From assembly GCF_029504695.1 (NCBI RefSeq), contig NZ_JAQFIN010000002.1:372001-436000 (forward strand): a stretch of DNA of 64,000 bases, written 5' to 3'. The stretch's first letter is position 1. Each line of letters starts with the position of its first letter. This stretch comes from Parabacteroides sp. PF5-6 (lineage in GTDB: Bacteria; Bacteroidota; Bacteroidia; Bacteroidales; Tannerellaceae). The translations under genes and the position numbers were made by a program. This document shows, piece by piece, positions 26,272-35,644 of the stretch. The notes beneath the pieces were generated by a model. The model searched no databases. It saw only the letters and a list, made by a program, of their open reading frames with translations, and was not told where the DNA came from.

Positions 26272-28722
26272 ATGAAATACATTCTCCGGCTCATATCACT
26301 TTGTGTGTTGTTTCCGCACCTGTTATTGGGGCAGATGGAAACAAATACCTCTTTTCAGCAAGCGGAAGAGAGCCTGATGTCTCAGTTGATTACTTATCCG
26401 CAGGAAAAGATCCATTTGCATACCGACAGGGATCTGTATGTACCCGGTGAAAGAATCTGGTTCAAAGCATACGTTGCGGATGCCGCTACCCATCAGTACG
26501 CAACCTTCAGTCGTTATGTGTATGTGGAGTTGATCGATGCGTGCGATTCGCTGGTCAACCGGGTGATGATCCGACCCACGGATGAGGGACTGTTATATGG
26601 GCACCTCTTTCTTTCGGAATTGATTCCGGAAGGGGATTATACACTTCGCGCTTACACCCGGTATATGGAGAATCTGGGTGATGACTATTTCTTCAAGAAG
26701 AATATCCGTATCGCTAACCTATTATCCTCGGTTACAGAACCTGCCCCAACCCGGCAGAAAGAAAAAGCCGAAAAGCAGGAAGAGGAGTACGATGTCTCTT
26801 TTTTCCCCGAAGGGGGCAACCTGTTGGCGGGCGTACCCTGCAAGGTCGCGTTTAAGACATTGAATAAAAACGGCTATCCGGAAATGATCTCGGGCCACTT
26901 GGTAGACGAAGACGGGGTGGAGATCTTATCCGCTCAAACACTACATGCCGGAATGGGTGCATTCAGTTATATCCCGGTAGAAGGGAAGCGTTATTTTCTG
27001 AAGTGCAGCAATACCCACGGAATGGAGAAGTCGTTTGAATTGCCCGTCGCCCATCCTCAGGCGTACGCGTTGACTGCCGTGTGGCGAAACGGCAAACTAC
27101 AGGTCGGAGTGCAAAAGGCAAAGCAGAGTCCGGACATCCCTTGTTATCTATTTGTGCACTGTCGTGGCTTGCTGCTCTATTATTCTGCTTGGGATGTGAA
27201 TAAAGAGGTCCTGACATTCACGGAAGAGCAACTTCCCGCCGGTGTGATCCAGTTTATACTCTTCGACGGACAAATGAATCCGTTGAGCGAACGGTTGGTA
27301 TTCAGTAAACATAATGATGGCACCCAAACGGTGTTGCAAACCGATAAAGAGGTGTATGAAACACGGGAGAATATCCTTGCCTCCCTCTCTGTAACGGATA
27401 TTGAAGGGAATCCATTGACCGGTCATCTGTCGGTAGCCATTACGGACGACCAAGACCTGGCAATTGATACTGCGACAACCATTCTGTCGAGCCTGTTACT
27501 CTCTTCCGAATTGCGTGGATATATCGAAAACCCGGCTTATTATCTGCAGGATGATCTGTATGCGGCTACGGCGCTGGACTATCTGATGCTGACGCACGGC
27601 TGGCGAAGGTATGATGTGCCGCAAACGCTCAAAGGGAATCCGGCTTACCCGCAGATCCCTTTCCAGACCACGCAAGAGATCTCCGGAAAAGCGGCAAGCC
27701 TGATGCGCTCCAAACCTTTGGCCGACAGCCATATCTCCGTGGTGGTCGATGGCAACTATGGCTCGGCTTTTACTGACGAGAAAGGCCGTTTCCGGTTTCA
27801 GGGTTTTGAGTATCCCGACAGCACGACTTACTTTATTCAAGCATTGGGTAAGCGGGGAAGTAGTTGGATTCACCTCGATCTGGAGCTGGAATCCTATCCG
27901 GCATTGGTTCATGCACCGCAAAGTCCGGTGGTGGAAGCAATTAGAGCCAAAGAATCAACCGAAGATCTATTTATCACAAAGGCCGAACAGCGTGCGCAAT
28001 ACGACGATGATATGCGAGTCATTCATTTGAATGAGGTCTTGATAACCGCTTCCCGCTATCAAAGGAAACGGGAAGAAGCCCGGCTGCAGCACTGGCAGAA
28101 CTTAGGCGCTGAGATCACCGTACGCCGGGAAGACTTTGAAGATTCGCATCCCATGTTCGTTACCGATCTGATTCGTAAACTGCCCGGTGTACGAGTCTCT
28201 GGTAATGGCTTTGTAGAGATTGTCCCCCCCACATTCAAGCCCACACCCCCTCTTGTCTTTATTGACGGTACACTTTACCGATGGCCTGAGACTATGCAGA
28301 CCCAAGCCGATTCCCCTTTGGAGATGATCTCCGTCCGCGAGGTCGAGAGTATTGATATTACCCGCGACGGCGGAGCGGCTATCTTTGGCATGCTCGGTAT
28401 GGGTGGAGCCATTAGTATTACTACCCGGAAAGGCGCAAGCGACAGGGAGAAATATAATTACAGCCTGTACACTCCTCTGGGTTATCAGCGGCCGGCAGAG
28501 TTTTATGCGCCTCGCTATGAGACGAAAGAAGCCCGGCATCTGACTAATCCCGACTATCGGACCACCCTCTATTGGAAGCCCGATATCATTCTTTCCGAAG
28601 AAGGAGAGGCAGCCTTTGACTTTTATGCCTCCGACTTCCCTACCACCTATTCCGTCGTACTCGAAGGATTGACTTCGGACGGGCGGATTCTGCGACAAGT
28701 GAAGAAAATACAGATTAAATAA
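26272..28722 (+). CDS. MG2-like plus TonB-receptor plug protein without a barrel
   Basis: An 816-residue envelope protein: signal peptide (LRLISLCVLFPHLLLG), an N-terminal macroglobulin-like domain (EKIHLHTDRDLYVPGERIWF, EGDYTLRAYTRYM), more beta-rich domains, a carboxypeptidase-regulatory-like domain (about 520-580) and a TonB plug-like domain (about 595-735, LIRKLPGVRVSGNGFVEI, PLVFIDGTLYRW, VESIDITRDGGAAIFGM). There is no 22-stranded barrel after the plug, so it is not a transporter. I start at the ATG after a TATATTTG -7 box (26258-26265); an upstream in-frame start lacks a signal peptide. Role unknown. Confidence 0.8.
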   Translation: MKYILRLISLCVLFPHLLLGQMETNTSFQQAEESLMSQLITYPQEKIHLHTDRDLYVPGERIWFKAYVADAATHQYATFSRYVYVELIDACDSLVNRVMIRPTDEGLLYGHLFLSELIPEGDYTLRAYTRYMENLGDDYFFKKNIRIANLLSSVTEPAPTRQKEKAEKQEEEYDVSFFPEGGNLLAGVPCKVAFKTLNKNGYPEMISGHLVDEDGVEILSAQTLHAGMGAFSYIPVEGKRYFLKCSNTHGMEKSFELPVAHPQAYALTAVWRNGKLQVGVQKAKQSPDIPCYLFVHCRGLLLYYSAWDVNKEVLTFTEEQLPAGVIQFILFDGQMNPLSERLVFSKHNDGTQTVLQTDKEVYETRENILASLSVTDIEGNPLTGHLSVAITDDQDLAIDTATTILSSLLLSSELRGYIENPAYYLQDDLYAATALDYLMLTHGWRRYDVPQTLKGNPAYPQIPFQTTQEISGKAASLMRSKPLADSHISVVVDGNYGSAFTDEKGRFRFQGFEYPDSTTYFIQALGKRGSSWIHLDLELESYPALVHAPQSPVVEAIRAKESTEDLFITKAEQRAQYDDDMRVIHLNEVLITASRYQRKREEARLQHWQNLGAEITVRREDFEDSHPMFVTDLIRKLPGVRVSGNGFVEIVPPTFKPTPPLVFIDGTLYRWPETMQTQADSPLEMISVREVESIDITRDGGAAIFGMLGMGGAISITTRKGASDREKYNYSLYTPLGYQRPAEFYAPRYETKEARHLTNPDYRTTLYWKPDIILSEEGEAAFDFYASDFPTTYSVVLEGLTSDGRILRQVKKIQIK

Positions 28723-28771
28723 GCAAATCTGTTTCCCAACTGTTATATGATCAGATTGTATTGCCCGAAAG

Positions 28772-28804
28772 TTTGGGTGAATGCAGTAAGTTTACGTATT
28801 TTTG
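28772..28804 (+). promoter_or_regulatory. Bacteroidetes-type promoter of the P-type ATPase gene
   Basis: TTTG (28772-28775), 21 bases, TATTTTTG (28797-28804). It places the transcription start about 15 bases before the ATG at 28827, which rules out the in-frame start further upstream. Confidence 0.75.
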
Positions 28805-28826
28805 TCCCGATAAAACAATTAGGTAT

Positions 28827-31505
28827 ATGGAAAAGAAACATCTTTATGAGGGGTTGACAAAGGAACAGGTAGAAGAAAACAGACGTCTTTATGGTGATAA
28901 TTTACTAACCCCTCCGAAGAAGATTTCTTTATGGACTCAATTCTTTGAGAAATTCAACGATCCGATCATCCGGATCCTATTGGTGGCCTGGTTGCTTTCT
29001 ATGGTTATCGCCGGCGTGCATTGCTGGGGACCGGATGCGTCCGGGTTTAAGGCTTTCCTGGAACCGATCGGGATCTTTTTTGCTATCCTGTTGGCTACCG
29101 GAGTGGGCTTTGCTTTCGAAGCCAAGGCCAACCGGGCGTTTGATATCCTGAATACGGTCAATGATGATGTATCCGTCAAAGTGATCCGTGGCGGAAACAT
29201 CTCGCAGATTCCAAAGAAAGAGATTGTTAAGGGTGATATTGTGGTGCTTGAGACAGGCGATGAGATCCCGGCCGACGGCCATCTGTTGGAGGCGGTCTCG
29301 CTCGAGGTGAATGAGTCGACCCTGACGGGGGAGCCTATCATCTCCAAGACGACTGACGAAGCGGACTTTGACGATGAAGCGACTTACCCCTCCAATATGC
29401 TGATGCGGGGAACGACGATCGTCGACGGTCATGGCATCATTGAGGTCGACCGCGTGGGCGATGCCACGGATTATGGCAAAGTTTACGAAGGTTCCCAGAT
29501 CGATAACCAGATCGAAACGCCGCTACAGATCCAGTTGAAAGGATTGGCGGGCGTGATCAGCAAAGCCGGCTACACGGTGGCGGGACTTACTTTCGTCGCT
29601 CTGCTCACGAAGTTATTACTGGCTTCACAAGGCGTGCCCGTGATGGAGTTGGTGGGCGATATCCTGAATATCTTTATGATCGCGGTCACACTGATCGTGG
29701 TCTCCGTGCCCGAAGGCCTGCCGATGAGCGTCACCCTGAGCTTGGCGTTGAGTATGAACCGGATGTTGAAGACCAATAACCTGGTGCGCAAGATGCACGC
29801 CTGCGAAACGATGGGTGCCGCCACGGTGATCTGTACGGATAAGACGGGGACGCTGACCCAAAACCAGATGCAGGTACACCAAACGAATTTCTACAATCTG
29901 CCTGCCCAGACGCTGGGCGACGACCGCCTGAGCCACCTGATCAAAGAAGGTATATCCGCCAATTCGACCGCTTTCCTGGATTATGCCGAGGAGAAGGTCA
30001 AGTCTTTCGGTAACCCGACGGAAGCCGCCCTCTTGTTGTGGCTCAACGGTCAGGGCGTGAACTACCTGGAACTGCGCGAAGAAGCTTCCGTTGTCGAGCA
30101 ACTGACATTCTCCACGGAGCGGAAGTATATGGCGACGATCGTTGAATCTCCGCTATTGAAGCAAAAAGTATTATATGTAAAGGGGGCGCCGGAGATCGTG
30201 TTGGGGCACTGTCGTCAGGTCGAAATCGATGGCGTAAAGGTGCCCACCGAAACCTGTAAAGACAAGATCGAATCCCAACTGCTGGCCTACCAGAACCAGG
30301 CGATGCGCACCCTGGGTTTTGCCTATCAGCTTATCGACGAGGGGACGGAACAGGCCTTCTTCGTCGACGGACGCTTGCAGGATACCGATCTGGTGTTTCT
30401 GGGTATCGTGGCCATCTCCGATCCTATACGGCAAGACGTACCGGCGGCGGTCGAACAATGCCTGGAAGCCGGGATTGATGTCAAGATCGTCACCGGCGAT
30501 ACGCCCGGAACGGCCAAAGAGATCGGTCGCCAGATCGGTATCTGGGATGAAGAGGCTACGGAGCGCAACCTGATTACCGGAGTCGATTTTGCGGCATTGA
30601 GTGATACGGAAGCCCTGGACCGGGTATTGGATCTACGCATTATGTGCCGGGCCCGTCCGACCGACAAACAGCGCTTGGTGCAACTCTTGCAAAAGAAAGG
30701 CGCCGTAGTGGCAGTCACCGGTGACGGCACGAACGATGCGCCGGCATTGAAGGCAGCCCAGGTGGGCTTGTCGATGGGCGACGGTACCTCCGTGGCCAAG
30801 GAAGCCAGTGACATTACGATCCTCGACAATTCATTTGCCAGCATCACCCGGGCGGTGATGTGGGGACGCTCGCTCTACCGGAATATCCAGAAGTTCTTAT
30901 TGTTTCAGTTGACTATCAACGTGGCCGCCTGCCTGATCGTACTGCTGGGTTCGCTCTTGGGCACGGAGTCGCCACTGACGATCACCCAGATGCTTTGGGT
31001 CAATCTGATCATGGATACCTTTGCCGCTGCCGCCCTGGCTTCGCTGCCTCCGAATGAGAAGGTGATGAAAGACCGGCCGCGCAAGAGTGGGAAAGGCGGT
31101 GACTTTATTATTACCACCCCAATGGCCTATACGATCCTGAGTGTCGGCATACTCTTCGTGGCTGTGCTTGTCGGTATCCTGGTGTATTTCCGGATGAACG
31201 GAGGGCTTGATCCTTATCGCCTGTCTTGGTTCTTCACCTTCTTTGTCATGCTCCAGTTCTGGAATATGTTTAATGCGAAAGCCTTCCTGGAGAAAACCTC
31301 TGCCTTCGCCAATCTGCCGGGAAGCAAGACGTTCCTGTTGGTTGCCCTGTTTATTCTGGTGGGACAATACCTGATTGTTACGTTCGGTGGGGAGATGTTC
31401 AGTGTGGTGCCGCTTAGCTGGCGCGACTGGGGCATTATCCTCGGCTCGACCTCCCTGGTCTTGTGGGTTGGCGAGCTCTTCCGCTTGATCACCCGGCGGC
31501 GTTAA
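28827..31505 (+). CDS. Calcium-type P-type ATPase (PMCA-like)
   Basis: An 892-residue P-II ATPase. It has a cation ATPase N-terminal domain, actuator motif STLTGEPI, the M4 motif VPEGLPMSVTLSLA that forms a calcium site, phosphorylation site D338 in CTDKTGTLTQ, the KGAPE nucleotide-binding motif, hinge TGDGTNDAPALKAAQVG, and six C-terminal membrane segments. PEGLP in M4 and NxxMDxxAA in M6 (LIMDTFAAAALA) favour calcium over sodium/potassium or proton transport; bacterial relatives export calcium from the cytoplasm. The start was fixed by the promoter at 28772-28804. It has its own transcription unit, with a two-unit 22-bp array 26 bases after the stop. Confidence 0.93.
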   Translation: MEKKHLYEGLTKEQVEENRRLYGDNLLTPPKKISLWTQFFEKFNDPIIRILLVAWLLSMVIAGVHCWGPDASGFKAFLEPIGIFFAILLATGVGFAFEAKANRAFDILNTVNDDVSVKVIRGGNISQIPKKEIVKGDIVVLETGDEIPADGHLLEAVSLEVNESTLTGEPIISKTTDEADFDDEATYPSNMLMRGTTIVDGHGIIEVDRVGDATDYGKVYEGSQIDNQIETPLQIQLKGLAGVISKAGYTVAGLTFVALLTKLLLASQGVPVMELVGDILNIFMIAVTLIVVSVPEGLPMSVTLSLALSMNRMLKTNNLVRKMHACETMGAATVICTDKTGTLTQNQMQVHQTNFYNLPAQTLGDDRLSHLIKEGISANSTAFLDYAEEKVKSFGNPTEAALLLWLNGQGVNYLELREEASVVEQLTFSTERKYMATIVESPLLKQKVLYVKGAPEIVLGHCRQVEIDGVKVPTETCKDKIESQLLAYQNQAMRTLGFAYQLIDEGTEQAFFVDGRLQDTDLVFLGIVAISDPIRQDVPAAVEQCLEAGIDVKIVTGDTPGTAKEIGRQIGIWDEEATERNLITGVDFAALSDTEALDRVLDLRIMCRARPTDKQRLVQLLQKKGAVVAVTGDGTNDAPALKAAQVGLSMGDGTSVAKEASDITILDNSFASITRAVMWGRSLYRNIQKFLLFQLTINVAACLIVLLGSLLGTESPLTITQMLWVNLIMDTFAAAALASLPPNEKVMKDRPRKSGKGGDFIITTPMAYTILSVGILFVAVLVGILVYFRMNGGLDPYRLSWFFTFFVMLQFWNMFNAKAFLEKTSAFANLPGSKTFLLVALFILVGQYLIVTFGGEMFSVVPLSWRDWGIILGSTSLVLWVGELFRLITRRR

Positions 31506-31530
31506 TTCCTAACCGTTCAAAGGTCTTCCG

Positions 31531-31574
31531 AAAGTGCAATGTTTTGTCGAGCAAAGTGCGATGTTTTGTTTTCA
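31531..31574. repeat. Two 22-bp units (AAAGTGCAATGTTT type)
   Basis: Units at 31531 and 31553 share the core and linker (TTGTCGAGC) with the four-unit array at 16423-16510. The second unit runs into the left end of composite repeat C. Confidence 0.75.
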
Positions 31575-31860
31575 CCCCGGTCTTCACCTTTCACCCGGTT
31601 GTCAGATCCCTGTATTGATCAGCCTTTCGGGTGAAAGATAGAGGAATATTTAAAAGAACGACAGACCTTCCCGAAAAAGGCCGCCGGCCTTTTACAAAAC
31701 CCTGCCGGCCTTTTAGAAAACTCCGGCAGCCTTTTGCAAAACTCCGGCGGCCTTTTTCGGGAAACCTCCATCCTCCTCCAAGCCTTCACCCAAAACGCTG
31801 ATCAATACAGGGATCTGATAACCGGGTGAAAGGTGGAAGGGGGGAAGAAACTTTTATGTG
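31565..31860. repeat. Composite intergenic repeat, copy C
   Basis: About 296 bp between two convergent genes. Inverted arms hold CAGATCCCTGTATTGATCA as in A and B; the right end (AAACTTTTATGTG) is intact and the left end is diverged. The centre has four 21-bp units starting at 31679, 31700, 31721 and 31742, three of them with the reversed core (CCCTGCCGGCC or CTCCGGCGGCC). Confidence 0.85.
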
Positions 31861-31884
31861 TAGATTTTCCCCATCTTCTGACGG

Positions 31885-32781
31885 CTATTCGCGGATCAGT
31901 TCTTTATCCTGGCAGTTATAGTATCCGTCGATATAGATATTCCGGTCTTGATCAATATCGACAATGGCGAAGCTATTGTTCTCCGGCAGGCTTTCTTCAA
32001 TGGCTCCGGGCATGGTCCAGTAATGGATGCCGCGACGGAAGCTGTAATGCCCCGGATGATGGTGTCCCTGGAAGACAGCCAGGACATTGCCGCTCTCTTC
32101 CAACAGGTCGACAATCTCTTCGGCATTCGCCACACAAAGCAATGGGCTGATATCCGAGAATGAATCAAGCATCTGGTGCACAAATACAATGACCGGATAG
32201 GTATGTCCCGTCAATTCCCCCTTGAGCCATTCCTTTTGCGGGGCGGTGATATAGGCTTTCTTCCAATCGAAGTTCCCACTGTCGTAATCCGAGCCGTCTT
32301 CATTGTTATTGGCATCCAGAACAATGAATTTGATGCCCTGGTTGACGAAAGCGTAATACGGTTTATGAGCCGCCGGGCCATGATTGTGGATATGGCTCAG
32401 GAAATCGGTCTTGGAGATGCTGTCCATATCGTGATTGCCCAAGACATGATAGACGGGGCCGGGATACGATTGAAAGACATTCTCTACCGCATCGAGATGT
32501 GCCAGTGTGGTTTCTTTCCGGGGTTCATCGTCCTGGTCTTTGAGGTCGCCCAGTTCGATGATAAAATCGAGATCCGCCTTTTTAAACACATCCAAAGCCA
32601 TTTGCAGTTTCTCGATCGACTGATTGTAATAGCGTGTGCCGCGAGGCGCTTTGCCTGCATAATGCAAATCGGTGATCACTCCAAAACGCAGATGCTTCTT
32701 ATCGCCACAAGCGATCAGCGAAGAAGCCGACAGGAAAAGCAAGCCGCCACAGGCTTTTTTGAGGAATATTCGACGGTCCAT
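31885..32781 (-). CDS. Exported calcineurin-like metallophosphoesterase
   Basis: A 298-residue phosphoesterase with a twin-arginine-like signal (DRRIFLKKACGG) and a possible lipobox (SLIAC, C25). The dimetal motifs appear in order: D38-x-H40 (TDLHY), GD in ELGDLKDQDD, GNHD, a lone histidine in VIVFVHQ and GHHH near the end. The full motif set suggests an active enzyme that hydrolyses phosphate mono- or diesters outside the cytoplasm; the substrate is unknown. Promoter signals upstream are obscured by ACGAATT repeats (32786-32816). Confidence 0.88.
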   Translation of the reverse strand: MDRRIFLKKACGGLLFLSASSLIACGDKKHLRFGVITDLHYAGKAPRGTRYYNQSIEKLQMALDVFKKADLDFIIELGDLKDQDDEPRKETTLAHLDAVENVFQSYPGPVYHVLGNHDMDSISKTDFLSHIHNHGPAAHKPYYAFVNQGIKFIVLDANNNEDGSDYDSGNFDWKKAYITAPQKEWLKGELTGHTYPVIVFVHQMLDSFSDISPLLCVANAEEIVDLLEESGNVLAVFQGHHHPGHYSFRRGIHYWTMPGAIEESLPENNSFAIVDIDQDRNIYIDGYYNCQDKELIRE

Positions 32782-32887
32782 TTAGATCAATTACGAATTA
32801 CGAATTAAAAATTACGGAGCAAATATACGCCTTAATCTTGAGTTTGATGCACTAACTTTTTTGTTACTAACTTTTTTGTTACTTATT

Positions 32888-34093
32888 CTACCCCCGATCC
32901 ATCCGCATGGCGGAGGGCACAAAGAAGGCAAACAGGCCGATGGCGATGATCACGGCGCCGCAGACAATAAAAGAGGTGGCGACACCCAGTTGGTCGGCAA
33001 AGAAACCGATACCGATCAATCCGATCATCGAAGGCAAGAGGTTCAAAGTGTAGAACATCGAAAAGACCCTTCCGAGCGCATCCGGACGAATATAGGTTTG
33101 CACCAATCCGGTGAATGCCGAGTTGAACACCGATCCGCAGATGCCCGCGATCGTTGTCAATACGGCAAAAAAGACAAAGCCTTCCGGCGACAAGACACCC
33201 GAGAGTAGAAACGTCAGCCCGATCACCACATTCATCGCATTGACCAGAACCACCCGGTTCACCTTATACACCCGGGCACCCATAATCGCACCACCCAGTA
33301 ACGCCCCAACGCCCCAGACCACCTCGATCAGGCTGACCTGAAACGCATCACCTCCAAAATGATCCAAGGTCATCAAAGGGAACAACACACTGACGGGCAT
33401 AAGGAAGAGCATCACCAAGATCGAGAAAAGAAACACCCAGCTCAGCCCCCGGTTCTGCAAAACCACCTGGATGCCTTCTTTCATCTCGCGCAAGACATTA
33501 GGGATCACCGCTTCCGCCCGCTCGGGGTTGGGGATATGAACAAACAACAGGCTCGTGCAGGCGATCACCGCCCCCACGACATCGAGTAACAACACATATT
33601 GCATATCCCAGATCGTGATAAACAACGCACCCAAAGCCGGCCCGGCAATACTGCCCACCGAGTTGATGATCTGGCTGATGCCCGCGATGCGCGTCAGCTG
33701 ATCTTCGGGAGCCAACAAAGGGATCGAAGCCTGCATCGCCGGCATGTGAAAGGCCGAACCGACCGAACGGAAAGCCAACAGGATAAAGATATGCCACATC
33801 TCGGCCACCTCCAGCCAGAAGAGAACCGCCAGAATCAGGGTGCAGAAAGCAATAAAACTATCCGCAAGGATCATAATTGCTTTCCGGTTCCACCGGTCGA
33901 TAAACACCCCGGTGACCGGTCCCAACAACGCCTGCGGCAAGATCGCCGCGATAGCCGCCCAAGCCAGCATCTCGGCCGACCCCGTCTCCATACTGATCCA
34001 AAGGATCACCGCGAAGTTGACAATAATACTCGTAAGAACAGACAGGAACTGCCCCGTCCATATAATCGCAAAAACTTTTTTCCAATTTTCCAT
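32888..34093 (-). CDS. MFS exporter (MFS_3/EntS-like)
   Basis: A 401-residue transporter with about 12 membrane segments. The loop between segments two and three reads GPVTGVFIDRWNRKAIMI, the MFS motif A region (G-x-x-x-D-R-x-x-R). The second half repeats the pattern around GAIMGARVYKVNR. The group exports drugs or siderophores by proton antiport. A 14-codon frame and a hairpin lie in its 5' region (34158-34317). Confidence 0.85.
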   Translation of the reverse strand: MENWKKVFAIIWTGQFLSVLTSIIVNFAVILWISMETGSAEMLAWAAIAAILPQALLGPVTGVFIDRWNRKAIMILADSFIAFCTLILAVLFWLEVAEMWHIFILLAFRSVGSAFHMPAMQASIPLLAPEDQLTRIAGISQIINSVGSIAGPALGALFITIWDMQYVLLLDVVGAVIACTSLLFVHIPNPERAEAVIPNVLREMKEGIQVVLQNRGLSWVFLFSILVMLFLMPVSVLFPLMTLDHFGGDAFQVSLIEVVWGVGALLGGAIMGARVYKVNRVVLVNAMNVVIGLTFLLSGVLSPEGFVFFAVLTTIAGICGSVFNSAFTGLVQTYIRPDALGRVFSMFYTLNLLPSMIGLIGIGFFADQLGVATSFIVCGAVIIAIGLFAFFVPSAMRMDRG

Positions 34094-34157
34094 AAGACAG
34101 ATAAATAGAAGATACGCAAGCGTACCGGTGGTAAATATAAAAAGAAACAGAGAAACG

Positions 34158-34317
34158 GGGATATATGTAGTAACGGTACATATCCCAGCAACACCAAGAG
34201 AGGAAGTAGGTGTCGGAAACCGGATTACCTCATCCGATTCACTACAGCAATTTTAGTCATGCCTGCCATAATAGTGATTTGATACGCCACAAAAGTATAT
34301 AAATCCCTGACACCTAC
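34158..34317 (-). other. Possible leader region of the MFS exporter
   Basis: The 372-bp gap before the histidine kinase holds, on the minus strand: a -7-like box TACTTTTG (34290-34297, no clear -33), a 14-codon frame (34225-34269, MAGMTKIAVVNRMR), and a hairpin GGGATATGTA/TACATATATCCC (34158-34186). A second inverted pair GTAGGTGTC/GACACCTAC (34206-34214 and 34309-34317) spans the short frame. This is the order of a translation-coupled leader, but every element is weak. Nothing else is seen in the gap. Confidence 0.3.
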
Positions 34318-34465
34318 GCGAAGCTCCCCACTTTATTTATCCATCATGCTGTTTGCGTGTACTAAAGGGTGGTTTTCGTGATCTGCCGTTGTTTTTGCCT
34401 TATTCGTCGATTATATTTTCGGGGAAGAGAAGGCGGAGGTATTTTTAGGGCAAAAAGAATGGTTT

Positions 34466-35644
34466 ATGCAGTTATCAGGTAAAAGGTATGTATTTATCGG
34501 ATTTATCCTGTCGGTGCTTCTGAGCCTTTTTGTGAATTTCAGCTTATTGATGCGAATCTATGACAGGCTGAGGGGGAATATGAGATTCCCTGAGGAGCTA
34601 TTGCCCTCGGTCGATTATTACCTTTACTTTTCGTTGGGGTGGTTCTTCCTGTTGGCTTTTATCCTGTTTGCCGGACTGATGTTTATGTTTCGGCTTGGAG
34701 ACCGGATCTTCCGGCGGAAAGAATATAAAGTATTTCTTTTTGCCATCGGGGTCAATGTAGTCGTTGCCTTGGGCATGGTATTATTGTATCCGGTGGCTTC
34801 TTATCTCTTTATGTCGCAGTTTGTTCCCGGCGAACGCCCTGCACCCTGGCAACGAAAGGCGCCTTTGATCGAAGAAGATTTCATGCCCGGAGCGGCAGGT
34901 TCACCCTTCTTCGACAGGTATATATCGCCACCCCGGTTTTATCCCCGTCCGCTGATAACCGAGCATCTTTTTATTCTGGTCACGGCGATCTTTATTACGG
35001 TTTTGCTTCGTATGTTGAATAGTCGTCAGCAGATCGCCTTGGAATATGAGAAGTTGAAGACCGAAAGCATCCAATCCTCCTACAATGCCCTGATGGGACA
35101 GGTGAATCCGCATTTCTTCTTCAACTCTCTGAATGGATTGAGTTCGTTGATCCGCAATGATGAAAAAGAAAAAACATTAATTTATATCGATAAGCTTTCG
35201 GGTGTGTTCCGGTATATCCTGCAAAGCAACCGGAAAGAGTTGGTGGAACTAAATGAGGAGTTGGAATTTGTCCGGGCTTATCTCTATCTGTTGGAGGTGC
35301 GGTATGAAGGGAAATTATTCTTTTCCTTGCAGGTCGATACGGACTACCTGTTGATGTTTCTCCCCATATTGAGTATCTTGCCGCTTGTCGAAAACGCCGT
35401 CAAGCACAATGTGATCAGCAAACAATACCCTTTACAGGTCGATATCTACACGACTGCAGAGAAAGAATTGGTCGTATCCAACAACATACAACCTCGGGTG
35501 GATGAAATAAACAGTAATGGTGTCGGATTGAAAAACCTGTGGGGACGCTATCAGCTTCTCACCGGAAAGGATATACGCATAACGAATACCAAAGGCTATT
35601 TTAAGGTATTCCTGCCACTACAGAAAAATCAGATGAAATCATGA
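34466..35644 (+). CDS. LytS-type sensor histidine kinase
   Basis: A 392-residue membrane kinase with four membrane segments in the first 200 residues, a short helical linker (QQIALEYEKLKTESIQ) and a His_kinase domain with the phospho-acceptor H216 in NPHFFFNSLN. The ATP-binding part shows the N-box in PLVENAVKHNV and the G-box in GVGLKNLWGR. The large extracytoplasmic loop (about 115-165, proline-rich) is the probable sensing part. It overlaps the response-regulator gene by four bases (ATGA), so the two are translationally coupled. Confidence 0.93.
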   Translation: MQLSGKRYVFIGFILSVLLSLFVNFSLLMRIYDRLRGNMRFPEELLPSVDYYLYFSLGWFFLLAFILFAGLMFMFRLGDRIFRRKEYKVFLFAIGVNVVVALGMVLLYPVASYLFMSQFVPGERPAPWQRKAPLIEEDFMPGAAGSPFFDRYISPPRFYPRPLITEHLFILVTAIFITVLLRMLNSRQQIALEYEKLKTESIQSSYNALMGQVNPHFFFNSLNGLSSLIRNDEKEKTLIYIDKLSGVFRYILQSNRKELVELNEELEFVRAYLYLLEVRYEGKLFFSLQVDTDYLLMFLPILSILPLVENAVKHNVISKQYPLQVDIYTTAEKELVVSNNIQPRVDEINSNGVGLKNLWGRYQLLTGKDIRITNTKGYFKVFLPLQKNQMKS

